Positions 8,092 to 18,168 of a stretch of 64,000 bases of DNA are shown piece after piece. The notes below the pieces were generated by a model. It was given only the letters and a program-made list of their open reading frames with translations. It was not told the DNA's origin and did not search any database. The translations under genes were made by a program, and so were the position numbers. How positions within the stretch are numbered: the first letter of the stretch is position 1; each line of letters starts with the position of its first letter. Source of the stretch: Gemmatimonadota bacterium (GTDB lineage Bacteria; Gemmatimonadota; Gemmatimonadetes; Gemmatimonadales; GWC2-71-9); contig JADJPD010000001.1 in NCBI GenBank assembly GCA_016713435.1, forward strand, positions 930,001 to 994,000, read 5' to 3'.

Positions 8092-9852
8092 TCACGGGGC
8101 ATCGACCGCCGCCGGCGCGGGGAGGGGCGCGCCGGGCCGCCACTGCTCGCGCTCCAGCCGGGCGAGCAGGCCGAGGACGCGGTCGCGCTCGCTGTGGACG
8201 GGGAGGATCAGGAGGTCGTCGGGGCGGGCCCAGGTGAGGGCGGCGAGGACGCCCTCGTATTCGGAATCGGCGCGGGTGATCCGGTCGTGCGGCACGCCCA
8301 GGCCGAGGAGGGCCTCGCGGAGGAGGGCCGTGATCTCACCGGCGGCGCGGCCGCGGAGGTACTTGTCCATCTCCTTGAGCACGACGCGGTCGGGGCGGAG
8401 GGCCCAGCCGCTCCGGGCCAGCTCGGCGATGGCGGTGTCGTCGCGGTCGCCGGCCTGGCCGAGGAGGAGGAGGCGGCGGCGCGCGGGGAGGGTCTGGGCC
8501 AGGGCCACCAGCGCGGCCATGCCGTGCGGGTTGTGCGCAAAGTCGGCCACGACCGTGGCGCCGCCTAACTGGAAGATGTTGAGGCGCCCGGGATTCTGCT
8601 CCGCCGTGCCGCGGAAGCCCGCCAGCCCGCGCGCCACCGCCTCGGGCCCGAGGCCCAGCCGGGTGGCCAGCGCCGCGACGCCCAGCACGTTGGCCACGTT
8701 GTGGCGGGCCGCGCCGCCCAGCGTGATGGGCACGCTGGCCAGCGGCGCCACCACCGCGCGCCCGCCGGGGCCGAGCAGCACGATGTCGGTGTCCTCCGCG
8801 ACCACCGCGTCGCCGCCCTCGGCCACGTGGGCGCGCACCCAGGGGTTGGCGGGATCGAGGGAGAACCACACCACCGGCGCCGTGGCCTGGTGGGCGCGGC
8901 CCACCAGCACCGGGTCGTCGGCGTTGAGGACCAGGCGGCTCCGGGGGCCGAGCGCGCGCGTCACCACGAACTTGGCGTCCGCGAGCCCCGCGAGGTCGGT
9001 GATGCCGAACTCGCCGAAGTGATCCTCGGCCACGTTGGTGATGATCGCCAGGTCGGCGCGGGTGACGGCGAGGCCGCGGCGGAGGATGCCGCCGCGCGCG
9101 GTCTCGAGCACGGCCACCTCGGTGCGGCGGTCGCGGAGCACGCGGCGCGCGCCGCCGGGGCCGGACCAGTCGCCCTCGTCGAGGCGCTCGCCGGCCACGG
9201 TCACGGTGTCGCTGCAGCAGAAGCCGGTGACCCGGCCGGCGGCGGCGAGCACGGCGCTGAGGAGCCGGACGGTGGTGGTCTTGCCGTTGCATCCGGTCAC
9301 CAGCACCACCGGCACCTCGCGCACCTCGGCCCAGGGCACCGCGTCGGGGGCGGGCAGCGCCGTGAGGGGCCAGGTGACGGAGCCGATGCCGGTCCCCACC
9401 GACACCGCCTCCGTGTCCACGAGGCAGCTGACCCCGCGGGCCCGCGCGGCCGCCACCAGCGCCAGCAGTCGCGGGTTGGCCTCCCCGGCCGCGAGGGTGC
9501 GGAGCCGGTCCACGGTGGCGGCCTCGTCGGGGGCGGGGCCGCCGGTGAGCGCCGCGTTGGCCAGGGCGAGCGCCGCCTCGTTCACCTCGGTGGCGGTGAA
9601 GAGCGCGTCGAGCGGCGCGGTGACGGCCAGCGACGCCCCGCCGGCGAAGCGCCGCACGCGGCTCTCCTCGCGCGCCCAGCCGAGGGCTCCCAGGAGGCGC
9701 CGCACGGCCGTCTCCCACGCGAGGACGGCCTCCGCGGGATCGCGCCCCGCCAGGTTCACGTCGAGCACGGCCCCGGGCCGGTCCAGCAGCAGGCTGGGCC
9801 CGGTGAGCCGGCGGGAGTCGGCGAGGACGAGGGGAGGCGACGGGGCCGTCAT
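8092..9852 (-). CDS. Cyanophycin-synthetase-like Mur ligase lacking the ATP-grasp half
   Basis: A 586-residue protein. Its N-terminal ~190 residues include ADSRRLTGPSLL and LDRPGAVLDV, reminiscent of the RRLxGPN region of cyanophycin synthetase N-domains. A Mur-ligase domain follows with P-loop GCNGKTTT, LETARGGILRRG, TNVAEDHFGEFGI and FAHNPHG. CphA couples an ATP-grasp domain (adds Asp) to a Mur domain (adds Arg); only the Mur-type half is present here. It starts 13 bases after the cphA stop, so it is co-transcribed with it. It may extend, prime or modify cyanophycin, or use another amino acid. The ATG at 9852 is preferred; in-frame GTG and TTG codons lie just upstream. Cys239 and Cys240 (GFCCSD) are notable. 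Confidence 0.8.
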   Translation of the reverse strand: MTAPSPPLVLADSRRLTGPSLLLDRPGAVLDVNLAGRDPAEAVLAWETAVRRLLGALGWAREESRVRRFAGGASLAVTAPLDALFTATEVNEAALALANAALTGGPAPDEAATVDRLRTLAAGEANPRLLALVAAARARGVSCLVDTEAVSVGTGIGSVTWPLTALPAPDAVPWAEVREVPVVLVTGCNGKTTTVRLLSAVLAAAGRVTGFCCSDTVTVAGERLDEGDWSGPGGARRVLRDRRTEVAVLETARGGILRRGLAVTRADLAIITNVAEDHFGEFGITDLAGLADAKFVVTRALGPRSRLVLNADDPVLVGRAHQATAPVVWFSLDPANPWVRAHVAEGGDAVVAEDTDIVLLGPGGRAVVAPLASVPITLGGAARHNVANVLGVAALATRLGLGPEAVARGLAGFRGTAEQNPGRLNIFQLGGATVVADFAHNPHGMAALVALAQTLPARRRLLLLGQAGDRDDTAIAELARSGWALRPDRVVLKEMDKYLRGRAAGEITALLREALLGLGVPHDRITRADSEYEGVLAALTWARPDDLLILPVHSERDRVLGLLARLEREQWRPGAPLPAPAAVDAP

Positions 9853-9865
9853 GGGCACGCCCAAG

Positions 9866-12656
9866 CTAATCGGCTTCCTCCGGCTCGCGCGCCAGGCGGA
9901 CGCCGCGCTCGTCGCGGACCAGGGAGCCGAGGTCGCCGAGGGCGGGACCGGGCGGGAGCGTGTCCGCCACGGGGACCGGGGCCGGCGTGCGCTCCACCGG
10001 GACGTCGTGGCCCGAGCGGAAGTTGATCACCTGCTTCCAGGTGCGGCTGGTCTGGTCGGCGAAGATGAGGAGCAGGTCGTCCGGGCGCGCCATCTCCAGC
10101 ACGCTGGCCACGGCGTCCACTTCCTCGGGCACCACGCTGATCCGCTCCGCGGGGACGCCGCATTCGCGCAGGCCGGCCTCGAGCAGCTTCGGCACCTCGT
10201 CGTGGCCGCGGCCGCGGCTGCGGTCGTCGCGGCGGCAGATGTAGTGGTCGAAGCGGCCGGCGCAGGTCTTCGCGATCTCGCGGATGTCCTCGTCGCGGCG
10301 GTCACCGGGGGCGGCCACCACCACGAGGCGGCGGCCGCGGGGCTCGAGCCGCTCCACCAGGCGGCACATGGCGTCGATGGCGGGGGCGTTGTGGCCGTAG
10401 TCGACGATCACCTTGAAGGGGTGCTCGTCGAAGACGTTCATGCGGCCCGGCGCCTGGAAGAAGGTGGTGTCGAAGGTGCGCAGGCCGTGGCGGATGTCCT
10501 CGAGCTTGACGCCCATGCTGAACGCCAGCGCCGCCGCGAACATGGCGTTCTGCACGTTGTGCATGGCGCGGCCCTCGAGGGTGGCCGGGATGAGGTGCGT
10601 CCACAGCAGCGGGATGTGCGCGCCGCGGTCGAAGATGGTGATCATCTGGCCGTTGACGCCCTCTTCCAGCACCACGGCGCGCCCGCCGGCGCGGATGTGC
10701 TCGCGCACCAGGGCGTGGCTCTGGTTGAGCGTCACGTAGCAGACGAAGCGCGCCTCGCTGTAGCCGGCCATCTTGAGGCAGTGCGGGTCGTCGGCGTTGA
10801 GGACCGCGGTGTCCTTGGCCACCTCGATGGGAATGCGCTTCACCTGCGCCAGCTGCTCCAGCGTCTCCACGCCCTTGAGGCCCAGGTGATCGGCCTGGAC
10901 GTTGAGCACCGCCGCCACGTCAATGAACCGCGTGCCCAGCCCGGCGCGCAGCATGCCGCCCCGCGCCACCTCGAGAACCGCCACCTCCACCTGCGGGTCC
11001 ATCAGCACCATGCGGGTGGCCACGGGGCCGGTCATGTCGCCCTTCACGGTGCACTGGCCGCCGATGTACACGCCGTCGGTGGTGGTGAGGCCCACGGTCC
11101 GGCCGGCCAGCTTGTGGATGTGCGCCAGCATGCGCGACGTGGTGGTCTTGCCGTTGGTGCCGGTGATGGCCGCGATGGGGATGCGGGCGGGGGTCCCCGG
11201 GCGGGAAGAGCATGTCGAGCACGGGCCCCGCCACGTCGCGCGCGCGCCCCTCGCTCGGCGCCGTGTGCATGCGGAAGCCCGGGGCCGCGTTGACCTCGCA
11301 GATCGCGCCGCCGTTGTCCTTGTAGCTGACGGTGATGTCCGGCGTCAGGAAGTCCACGCCCCCCACGTCGAGCCCGAGCGCCTGCACGGTGCGCACCGCC
11401 ATCTCCACGTTGTCGGGGTGGACGATGTCGGTGACGTCGATGGCCGTGCCGCCGGTGCTCAGGTTGCCGGTGGAGCGCAGGAACACCACCTCGCCCGCCG
11501 GCGGCACGGTGGCGGGGGTGTACCCCTTCTGCGCCAGCAGCCGCTCCGCCTGCGCGTCGAACTCGAGCCGCGTCAGCACCTTCTCGTGCCCCAGGCCGCG
11601 CCGCGGGTCCTGGTTCACCAGCTCCACCAGCTGCGCCACGGTGTGCTCCCCGTCGCCCACCACGTGGCCGGGGACGCGCTTGGCCACCGCCACGAGCTGG
11701 CCGTTGACCACCAGCATCCGGTGGTCCTCCCCGGTGATGAAGCTCTCGATGATGACACTGCTCGAGTGCTCCTGCGCCAGCGGGAAGGCGGCGCGCACCT
11801 GCGCCTCGTCGGTGAGGTGGATGGCCACGCCCCGCCCGTGGTTGGCGTTGTACGGCTTCACCACCACCGGGTAGCCGATGGCCTCCGCGGCACGCGCCGC
11901 CTCCTGGACGTTCCGCACCAGGCGCTGCTTCGGCACCGGCAGCCCCAGGTTGGCGAGGATCTTGTTGGTCTCCTCCTTGTCGCTCGCCAGCTCCACGGCG
12001 ATGTGGGGCGTGCGGCTGGTGATCGTGGCCTGGATCCGCTGCTGGTGGATCCCGTGGCCGAGCTGGATGAGGCTCGCCCGGTTGAGCCGCAGCCACGGGA
12101 TGCCGCGCGCCTCCGCCGTCCGCACCAGCGACGCGGTGCTCGGCCCCAGGTGCCGCCGCTGCGCGAAGCGGATGAAGTCCTCGAGCTCCGCCTCGGCCCG
12201 GAAGCCGGCCGGCACCACGCCCGGGGGCCGGATGGCCTCGGGCAGGAGCGAGGCGAGCAGCGTGAGCGCCAGGGTCCCGGCCTCGAGCCCCACGTCCTGC
12301 TCGCGGTACTCGTAGACCACGGTGTAGGTGCCGTCGCGGCCCGCGCCGCGGGTCTTGCCGAAGGTCACCGGCTCGCCGGCGGCCTGCTGCAGCTCGATGG
12401 CCACGTGCTCCAGCACGTGGCCGAGCCAGGTGCCCTCGTCCTCGGTGCAGCGGCGGAGGAAGCCGCCCGGCTCACCGTGGGAGCAGCCGTGCTCGTGCAG
12501 GCCCGGCAGGTGCTGGAACAGGGCCTCCACGAAGCCCGGCCCGAGCCGGCCGGTGGGCCACTGCTCCAGCTCCCCCAGGTCCAGGTCCAGGCGGATGACG
12601 GGAAAGAGCGCGTACAGGCTGGGGCCGACGTACACCGAGCGGTCGAGAATTTTCAT
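9866..12656 (-). CDS. cphA: Cyanophycin synthetase, one-base frame change at 11189-11201
   Basis: Polymerises Asp-Arg storage polymer from aspartate, arginine and ATP without a ribosome. N-domain residues 1-160 contain CSHGEPGGFLRR and EGTWLGHVLEHVA. ATP-grasp follows (SDKEETNKILANLG at 225-238, VVVKPYNANHGRGVAI at 264-279, ICEVNAAPGFRMH). The C-terminal Mur-ligase half has P-loop GTNGKTTT near residue 499, TTTDGVYIGG and DYGHNAPA. The frame breaks just before the P-loop: removing one base from the G5/C4/G3 cluster at 11189-11201 restores LDMLFPPGTPARIPIAAITG and an uninterrupted 929-residue protein, normal for the family. Most likely a sequencing indel. It probably has its own promoter (TAGCAT on the minus strand at 12702-12707), separated from cphB by a hairpin. 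Confidence 0.92.
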
Positions 12657-12706
12657 TGGGGGTCCCGCGAGCGTCGTGTCAGGGGCGCGACTGGCCCGCC
12701 TATGCT

Positions 12707-12747
12707 ACAGGCCGCCGGGGGATCGCGGAAGATCCCCGGCGGCCTGT
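12707..12747. terminator. Hairpin between cphB and cphA
   Basis: Inverted repeat of 17 base pairs with one bulged G and the six-base loop gcggaa (left arm from 12707, right arm to 12747). It lies after the cphB stop (12781) and before the cphA start (12656) on the transcribed strand. It could end or attenuate transcription of the degradation genes so that synthesis and degradation are separately expressed. Confidence 0.65.
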
Positions 12748-12780
12748 GAAGATCCCTTCGTCAGGGCCTGGCGGCGGGCT

Positions 12781-13623
12781 TCAGCCCTTGCCCGAGGCCA
12801 CCTGCCCCGCGTTCGCCTCACGGGTGTGAAGGTTGAACGTGGCGCCCGGGATCAGGATGTGCAGCTTGATGCCGAGCATGCAGACCGGCTCGTTCCGGGA
12901 GGCCTGGTCCATGGAGCTGAACTCGAGCCCCGCCGGGTCGATGACCGTGATGGCGCCCGAGCCCACCACCTCCACCGTGTTGTCCGGGGCGATGAACGCG
13001 GCCGTGTCCTCGTCGAGCCCGAGCCCGATGGCAAACGGATTGTAGGCCAGGGCGGTGAGCAACCGGCCCAGCCGGTCCCGCTGGCGGAAGTGCTGGTCGA
13101 TGACCACCCGGTTGGTGAGGCCCAGGCCCGGGGACAGGGTCACGCTGCCCGCCCGGGGCGACGCGCCTTCATCCCCATGGGCGATCATGTGCTCCGACAG
13201 GAACGCCGCCCCCGCCGAGGTGCCCGCCACCGGGACGCCCGCGGCGCTCATCAGGCGCAGCTTCTTGGCCACCGGGGTGCCGCCCAGGATGGTGGCCAGG
13301 CGGAGCTGGTTGCCGCCGGTGAGGAAGACCCCGGTGGCCTGGTCGAGCTTGGTGAGCTCGTCCGACTCGCCGCAGTCCTTCCGCTCCTCGAAGGCCAGCG
13401 CCTCCGCCTGGCCCGCGCCGATCTCGCGGAAGACGCCCTCGTAGCGCCGTCCGGTGTCCGCCATCAGCGACGCGGTCGGGATGATGGCGATGCGCGCCTG
13501 GCGGCCGCCCGCCAGCTTCACGAAGCGCCGCAGGATCGGCGAGTCGTGCGCCTTGGCCTCGGCGCCGCCCACCGGGATGATGTACCCACGCTCCTCGCCG
13601 GGTGCCACGGGCGACGGACTCAT
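12781..13623 (-). CDS. cphB: Cyanophycinase
   Basis: A 280-residue serine exopeptidase of the peptidase S51 family that cuts cyanophycin into beta-Asp-Arg dipeptides. The nucleophile Ser is in GTSAGAAFLSEHMIAHG, and FLTGGNQLRL, GLGLTNRVVIDQHFRQRDRLGRL and GLGLDEDTAAF are typical CphB blocks. No signal peptide is present, so this is the intracellular form. Start ATG 13623 has a GAGGAGG site, and its first four bases overlap the stop of the upstream isoaspartyl dipeptidase gene (ATGA), so the two degradation steps are translationally coupled. Length is normal for bacterial CphB. Confidence 0.95.
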   Translation of the reverse strand: MSPSPVAPGEERGYIIPVGGAEAKAHDSPILRRFVKLAGGRQARIAIIPTASLMADTGRRYEGVFREIGAGQAEALAFEERKDCGESDELTKLDQATGVFLTGGNQLRLATILGGTPVAKKLRLMSAAGVPVAGTSAGAAFLSEHMIAHGDEGASPRAGSVTLSPGLGLTNRVVIDQHFRQRDRLGRLLTALAYNPFAIGLGLDEDTAAFIAPDNTVEVVGSGAITVIDPAGLEFSSMDQASRNEPVCMLGIKLHILIPGATFNLHTREANAGQVASGKG

Positions 13624-14813
13624 CGTGCTGCCTCCTCGAAGGGGCCCTGCACCACCGGACGCCGGGCCCGCACGTGCCAGCGGCCCTGCGCCATGACGTC
13701 CTGCACGTTGCCTGCCTCGTCCAGCACCACCAGGTCTGCGTCGGCGCCGACCGCCAGGCGGCCCTTCCGCCCCAGCCGGAGCACCCGCGCCACGTTGGCC
13801 GTGAAGGGCGGCAGCGCCTGGGCGAGCGGCACGCCGCGCCCGAGCAGGGCCCGGAGCGTTCCCGCCAGGGCGCCGGGGTCCCCGACGCCCATGCGGGCCA
13901 CCCGGCCGTCGGCGTCGAACTCGGGCAGGCAGCCGCCGCCATCGGAGCTGACGGTGATCCGCTCCGCGGGCGCACCCGCCGCCCAGTAACGCTGCAGCGC
14001 GTCCTCCGCGGACCAGGCATCCTCCTCCGGCGCCACCGGGAAGGCGGTCACGTCCACCGTGACGCCCTGGGCCGTCAGCGCCACGGCCTCCTCGAAGAGG
14101 GCGCGGCGGCGGTTCACGTGCGTGGGATGCCAGACGCGGGCCGGCAGCTCGCTCTCGGCGAGGGCGCGGCGCACCAGCTCGAGGCCGCGCGCGCCATCGC
14201 CCAGGTGGAGGTGGACGATGCCGGCCTTCCCCGTCATGAGCCCCGCCACGTGGGCCTCGGCGGCCACTTGCAGCAACTGCTCGAGCGTGGGCTGGCTCGA
14301 GCGATGGTCGCTCAGCGCCACTTCGCCCACGCCCAGCACGGGGTCGCAGTGCACGATGTCGCCGCGCACGCTGCCCGTCACCGTCACCGGCGGGAGGTGG
14401 TAGCCGCCCGTGAAGCAATACGCCGACAGGCCGAGGGCATTCAGGCCGCGCGTGGTGGCCAGCAGGTCGGCTGGCGCGCGGGTGAGGTCGTCGGTGCCGA
14501 GCAGGCCCACCACGGTGGTGATGCCGCCCAGCGTGAAGCGGGTGAGCGGCACCGGCGGCACGCGCGTCTCGAAGCCCGCCTCGCCACCGCCGCCGGTGAG
14601 GTGCACGTGCGCATCGATGAGCCCCGGGATCACCCGGTGGCCCGCCAGGTCCACCACCTCGGTGCCGAGCCCCCGGTCCAGCGCGGGCACCGCCTCGCCG
14701 ATCCACAAGATGCGGTCGCCGGTCACGAGCAGGTGTCGCCGGCCAAGCGGCTCCGGTGCGAAGAGCTCCAGGTTGGTGAGGAGCGTCAGGCTGGGGTGGG
14801 GCGGGGTGTCCAT
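13620..14813 (-). CDS. iadA: Beta-aspartyl (isoaspartyl) dipeptidase
   Basis: A 397-residue amidohydrolase-superfamily metalloenzyme that would hydrolyse beta-Asp-Arg, the dipeptide released by cyanophycinase, to aspartate and arginine. Metal-ligand motifs are visible: HVHL near residue 69, GKAGIVHLHLGDG, WHPTHVNRRR and the Asp in VSSDGGGCLPEF. The conserved GGITTVVGLLGTDDLTR block is characteristic of IadA. It is the promoter-proximal gene of the iadA-cphB pair, overlapping cphB by four bases. Together with cphA downstream the window holds a complete cycle of synthesis, depolymerisation and dipeptide cleavage. No clear ribosome-binding site precedes the ATG at 14813. Confidence 0.93.
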   Translation of the reverse strand: MDTPPHPSLTLLTNLELFAPEPLGRRHLLVTGDRILWIGEAVPALDRGLGTEVVDLAGHRVIPGLIDAHVHLTGGGGEAGFETRVPPVPLTRFTLGGITTVVGLLGTDDLTRAPADLLATTRGLNALGLSAYCFTGGYHLPPVTVTGSVRGDIVHCDPVLGVGEVALSDHRSSQPTLEQLLQVAAEAHVAGLMTGKAGIVHLHLGDGARGLELVRRALAESELPARVWHPTHVNRRRALFEEAVALTAQGVTVDVTAFPVAPEEDAWSAEDALQRYWAAGAPAERITVSSDGGGCLPEFDADGRVARMGVGDPGALAGTLRALLGRGVPLAQALPPFTANVARVLRLGRKGRLAVGADADLVVLDEAGNVQDVMAQGRWHVRARRPVVQGPFEEAAR

Positions 14814-14930
14814 CCGGGGGGAAAGCTACGTCGGTCCGGGGGGCTTGGGAATCAGCGCGGCGGGCCACGTGAACAGCCGTTCATGCGCGCCGGCCCGCGC
14901 CGCCGGCAGCGGTGGGCGTGAGCCGGGTGC

Positions 14931-17183
14931 CTAACGATGTGCCTCACGCAGTGCGCCCTGCACGTCGCGCAGCTGCGGCGCGGCACCCAGGCGCACCACC
15001 CGGCCCGGCAGCACCCCGTCCGAGGCGCCATCCGCCACCACCAGGTCCTCGGCACCCACCCCCTCCAGGTCGGCGCGCACGTCGTAGGCCAGGCGCTTGA
15101 GCTCGGCCACCACCAGGCCACGGAGGCGGCGGTCGCCGATGAGCACGGCGGCGCGGCGGCGGGAGGCGGGCGGCGGCGCCGGCGGGGCGCCGAGGGGCAG
15201 CCGCAGGGTGAACGTGGCCCCATCCCCGGGGACCGACGCGATCTCCACCGTGCCGCCCGCCTCGGTCACCAGCCCGTACACGAGCGGCAGGCCGAGCCCG
15301 GTGGAGATGCCGCGGGGCTTGGTGGTGAAGAACGGCTCCATGCAGCGGCGCCGCACCTCCTCGGTCATGCCGGGGCCGTCGTCCGCCACGGTCAGGCGGA
15401 GCTGCCCCTCGGCCACCGTCGCGCTGACCACCACCCGGCCCCGGCGGGTCTTCAGCGCGTCGCCGGCGTTCTGGACCAGGTTGAAGACGGCCTGCGTGAG
15501 CGCGGGCCGCGACATGGCCACCCAGCAGGCGGCGGCCTCCTCCAGCCGCGCCTCGAGGGCCACGCCGCGGGGGAGCACGTTCCGGAACACCGGCTCCGCC
15601 TCCGTCCACCAGGGGCCCACCGGTGTGGGTTCGCCGAGGGGCGTGGCGCGCGGGTCCAGCGCCAGCAACCGGAGCCCGCCCGAGAGGCGGCGCAGGTACT
15701 CGGCCGCGGTGCGGATGCCCTCGAGCTCGCGCTCCGCCTCCTCCGGCAGCTCCATGCGGGCCAGGCTGTCCAGCCGGACCCGGACCGGCATGAGCAGGTT
15801 CCCCATGTCGTGCCCCAGCCCGGTGGAGAGGGTGCCGATGGCGGCCATCCGCTCCGAGTGCCGCAGCCGCTGGTGCGAGGCCTCGAGTTCCGCGGTGCGC
15901 TCCGCCACCAGCTGCTCCAGGTGCTCGCGGTGGCGCTGCAGCTCCGCCTCGGCGGCCTTGCGCTCGGTGATGTCGTGGCTGATGCCGATGAGGCCGAGCA
16001 GGCGGCCCTGCGCGTCACGCCAGGGAGCCTTGGTGGAGAGGAAGGTGCGGTGCTCGCCCCCGGTGGCCAGCACTTCCTCCACCGCCTCCGCCCGCCCCGT
16101 GGCCATGATGCGCTGGTCATTGGCGTGGATGGCGGCCGCCTCCGGGCCGAGCAGCTCCGCGTCCCGGCGGCCCAGCAGCTCCGCGGCCGGACGGCCGTAG
16201 ACGCGCTCGATGGTGGGGTTCACGAGCAGGAGGCGGCCCTCGCGATCCTTGGCATAGAGCATGTCGGGGGAGTGCTCGCTGAGGGCCGCGAGCAGCGCGT
16301 TGCTGCGCCCGAGGGCGTCCTCGGCCCGGGTCTGCTGGCGTGAGGCGTCGCCCACGTGGCGGGCGCTCTTGGTCACCAGCGCCACGAGCAGGATCACCAG
16401 CAGGAAGGTGAGCAGCGCCGTGCCGAACGCCGCGTCGAAGAGCTGCAGCTTCTCGGCCTGGAGCCGCAGCCAGCCCAGGACCAGCGGCAGCAGCACCACC
16501 GGCAGGAGAATCCGGCGCAGCAGCGCACCGCCCGCGTCCTCGCGGGTCAGCACGGCCGTCACCCCCTGGTCGGGCAGCAGGGCCAGCAGCGCCACCGCCA
16601 GCCCCATGAGCAGCAGCGCCGTCTGCGGGGCGATGGCCGTGAGCCGCGGCACCGCATACAGGAAGTCGGCGCCGAAGAGGTACCCCTGCACCGCGATACC
16701 GGCGAGCGCCACGGTCACGATGCCCAGGGCGTGCGCCACCCGCCGCGCCGCGCGCCCGCGCCGCGCCAGCAGCAACCCGCCCCCGAGGAGCAGGAAGACG
16801 AGCGACGCCAGGGGCCCCATCCGGCCCGGGGCGGAGGTGGCACGCGCGCCCGGCGGCTCGTCGAAGAGCAGCGTATCAATGCCGAGGTTGACCCCGGTGA
16901 GGTGCTGGTACAGCGTGAGCCCCCCGATCACGGCCGCCCCGAGGGCCAGCACGCCCGACACCCGCTGCCCCCGTGCCGAGCCCTGCGCCTGCAGCACCAC
17001 GGCCGCCCCCGCCAGCATCATGGCGATCGCGTTGTTGGCCTTCTGGGTGATCCCGGTCTGGGCCCAGTCGAGGAGCCACGGCACATCCGCGGCCCAGCCC
17101 ACGAGCGTGAGCGCCCCGCCAGCAATGCGAGTCCGCCGAGCGCGGTGGCGAGCAGGCGGGGCAGGGCGGAGCGATGCGGACAT
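14931..17183 (-). CDS. PAS-domain sensor histidine kinase with seven-to-eight-helix membrane sensor
   Basis: A 750-residue membrane kinase. The N-terminal ~270 residues form about eight transmembrane helices (MASE-like sensor). A PAS domain follows at about 295-410 (SPDMLYAKDREGRLLLVNPTI), then a coiled segment, the phospho-acceptor His in GLGHDMGNLLMP, and an ATPase domain with NLVQNAGDAL (N box), DDGPGM (G1) and STGLGLPLV (G2). The last ~70 residues look like a degenerate receiver or effector-like alpha/beta domain without an obvious phosphorylatable Asp cluster. No cognate regulator is adjacent on this strand, so it is an orphan here. Signal unknown. Start ATG 17183 is clear but has a weak ribosome-binding site. 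Confidence 0.88.
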   Translation of the reverse strand: MSASLRPAPPARHRARRTRIAGGALTLVGWAADVPWLLDWAQTGITQKANNAIAMMLAGAAVVLQAQGSARGQRVSGVLALGAAVIGGLTLYQHLTGVNLGIDTLLFDEPPGARATSAPGRMGPLASLVFLLLGGGLLLARRGRAARRVAHALGIVTVALAGIAVQGYLFGADFLYAVPRLTAIAPQTALLLMGLAVALLALLPDQGVTAVLTREDAGGALLRRILLPVVLLPLVLGWLRLQAEKLQLFDAAFGTALLTFLLVILLVALVTKSARHVGDASRQQTRAEDALGRSNALLAALSEHSPDMLYAKDREGRLLLVNPTIERVYGRPAAELLGRRDAELLGPEAAAIHANDQRIMATGRAEAVEEVLATGGEHRTFLSTKAPWRDAQGRLLGLIGISHDITERKAAEAELQRHREHLEQLVAERTAELEASHQRLRHSERMAAIGTLSTGLGHDMGNLLMPVRVRLDSLARMELPEEAERELEGIRTAAEYLRRLSGGLRLLALDPRATPLGEPTPVGPWWTEAEPVFRNVLPRGVALEARLEEAAACWVAMSRPALTQAVFNLVQNAGDALKTRRGRVVVSATVAEGQLRLTVADDGPGMTEEVRRRCMEPFFTTKPRGISTGLGLPLVYGLVTEAGGTVEIASVPGDGATFTLRLPLGAPPAPPPASRRRAAVLIGDRRLRGLVVAELKRLAYDVRADLEGVGAEDLVVADGASDGVLPGRVVRLGAAPQLRDVQGALREAHR

Positions 17184-17394
17184 GGGAGCCTGAGGAGGGG
17201 GGGAGACGGGTACGGGCTAGGGTAAGGGCGGACGGAACGAGCCACCAGAGTGGCGAAAATCGGCCAGGGACGTCGGGTTGCCCGTCACGCCTGACAGGCA
17301 GGACGGCCGCGGGCCGGGCGGGAGAGCCCTCGCCGCCGCCGGGGGGGGCCGCCCTGACGGCTGTCACTCGGGGCCTGTATTTTCGCGGCTACCC

Positions 17395-18168
17395 ATGCGC
17401 GACCTCCCGTCCGAGCTCTGGGTCTTCTTCCTCACCGCGGTCCTCGTCGTGGCGAGTCTCGTCACGGCCGTGATCGGGGCCATCGTCATCTCGCAGCGCA
17501 AGCTCTCGAACGCCAGCCGGGCCTTTGCCGCGCGCGAGGTGGCGGCCACGGAGGAGGAGCGGAGCCGGGTGGCCCGCGAGCTGCACGACGGCGTGAGCCA
17601 GGAGATCGCCGTGCTCAGCCAGCGGCTCGAGGCGGTGCGCGACAGCGTGGAGCGCGGCCTCCCCGCGCCCGACCTCCTCACCACCGTGGACCTCGTGGGC
17701 GACGGGCTCCGGCGCATCGCCGCCAGCGTCCGCGGCATCGCGCACCGCATGCATCCGTCCGCCATCGACCAGCTGGGGTTGCGGGCGGCGCTCGAGGGGC
17801 TGGCCCGGGAAATGGAGGCGGGCACCGGCTTCCGGGTGAGCATCGACATCGCGCCGGCGGCGGACGCGCTGCCCACCGAGGTGGCGCTCACCCTCTACCG
17901 GATCGCCCAGGAGGGGTTCCGCAACATCCAGAAGCACGCGCGCGCGGACGCGGTGGTGTTCCGGCTGAGCCTCGACGGCGGTCGCGGCGTGCTGCAACTG
18001 CAGGATGACGGCGCCGGCTTTGCCAGCAACGGCGCCAGCCACGGCGGGCTCGGCCTCGTGAGCATCCGGGAGCGGGCGCGCCTGCTCGATGGCTTCGCGA
18101 CCATCCAGTCGGAGCCGGGGGGCGGCACCCGGGTCGAGGTCACCTTCCCCATCCCCGGTCCCGCATGA
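17395..18168 (+). CDS. NarL-type two-component sensor histidine kinase (HisKA_3)
   Basis: A 257-residue kinase with one N-terminal transmembrane helix (residues 8-31) and almost no periplasmic part. The HisKA_3 dimerisation motif RVARELHDGVSQEIAVL holds the phospho-acceptor His, followed by RGIAHRMHPSAIDQLGLRAAL and an ATPase domain (YRIAQEGFRNIQKHARA, DDGAGF, GGLGLVSIRERA). This arrangement matches the NarX/DegS/LiaS class. Its stop overlaps the start of the response regulator by four bases (ATGA), so the two are a co-translated pair. A TATTTT hexamer 11 bases before the ATG may be the -10 element. Input is probably intramembrane or cytoplasmic. Confidence 0.92.
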   Translation: MRDLPSELWVFFLTAVLVVASLVTAVIGAIVISQRKLSNASRAFAAREVAATEEERSRVARELHDGVSQEIAVLSQRLEAVRDSVERGLPAPDLLTTVDLVGDGLRRIAASVRGIAHRMHPSAIDQLGLRAALEGLAREMEAGTGFRVSIDIAPAADALPTEVALTLYRIAQEGFRNIQKHARADAVVFRLSLDGGRGVLQLQDDGAGFASNGASHGGLGLVSIRERARLLDGFATIQSEPGGGTRVEVTFPIPGPA

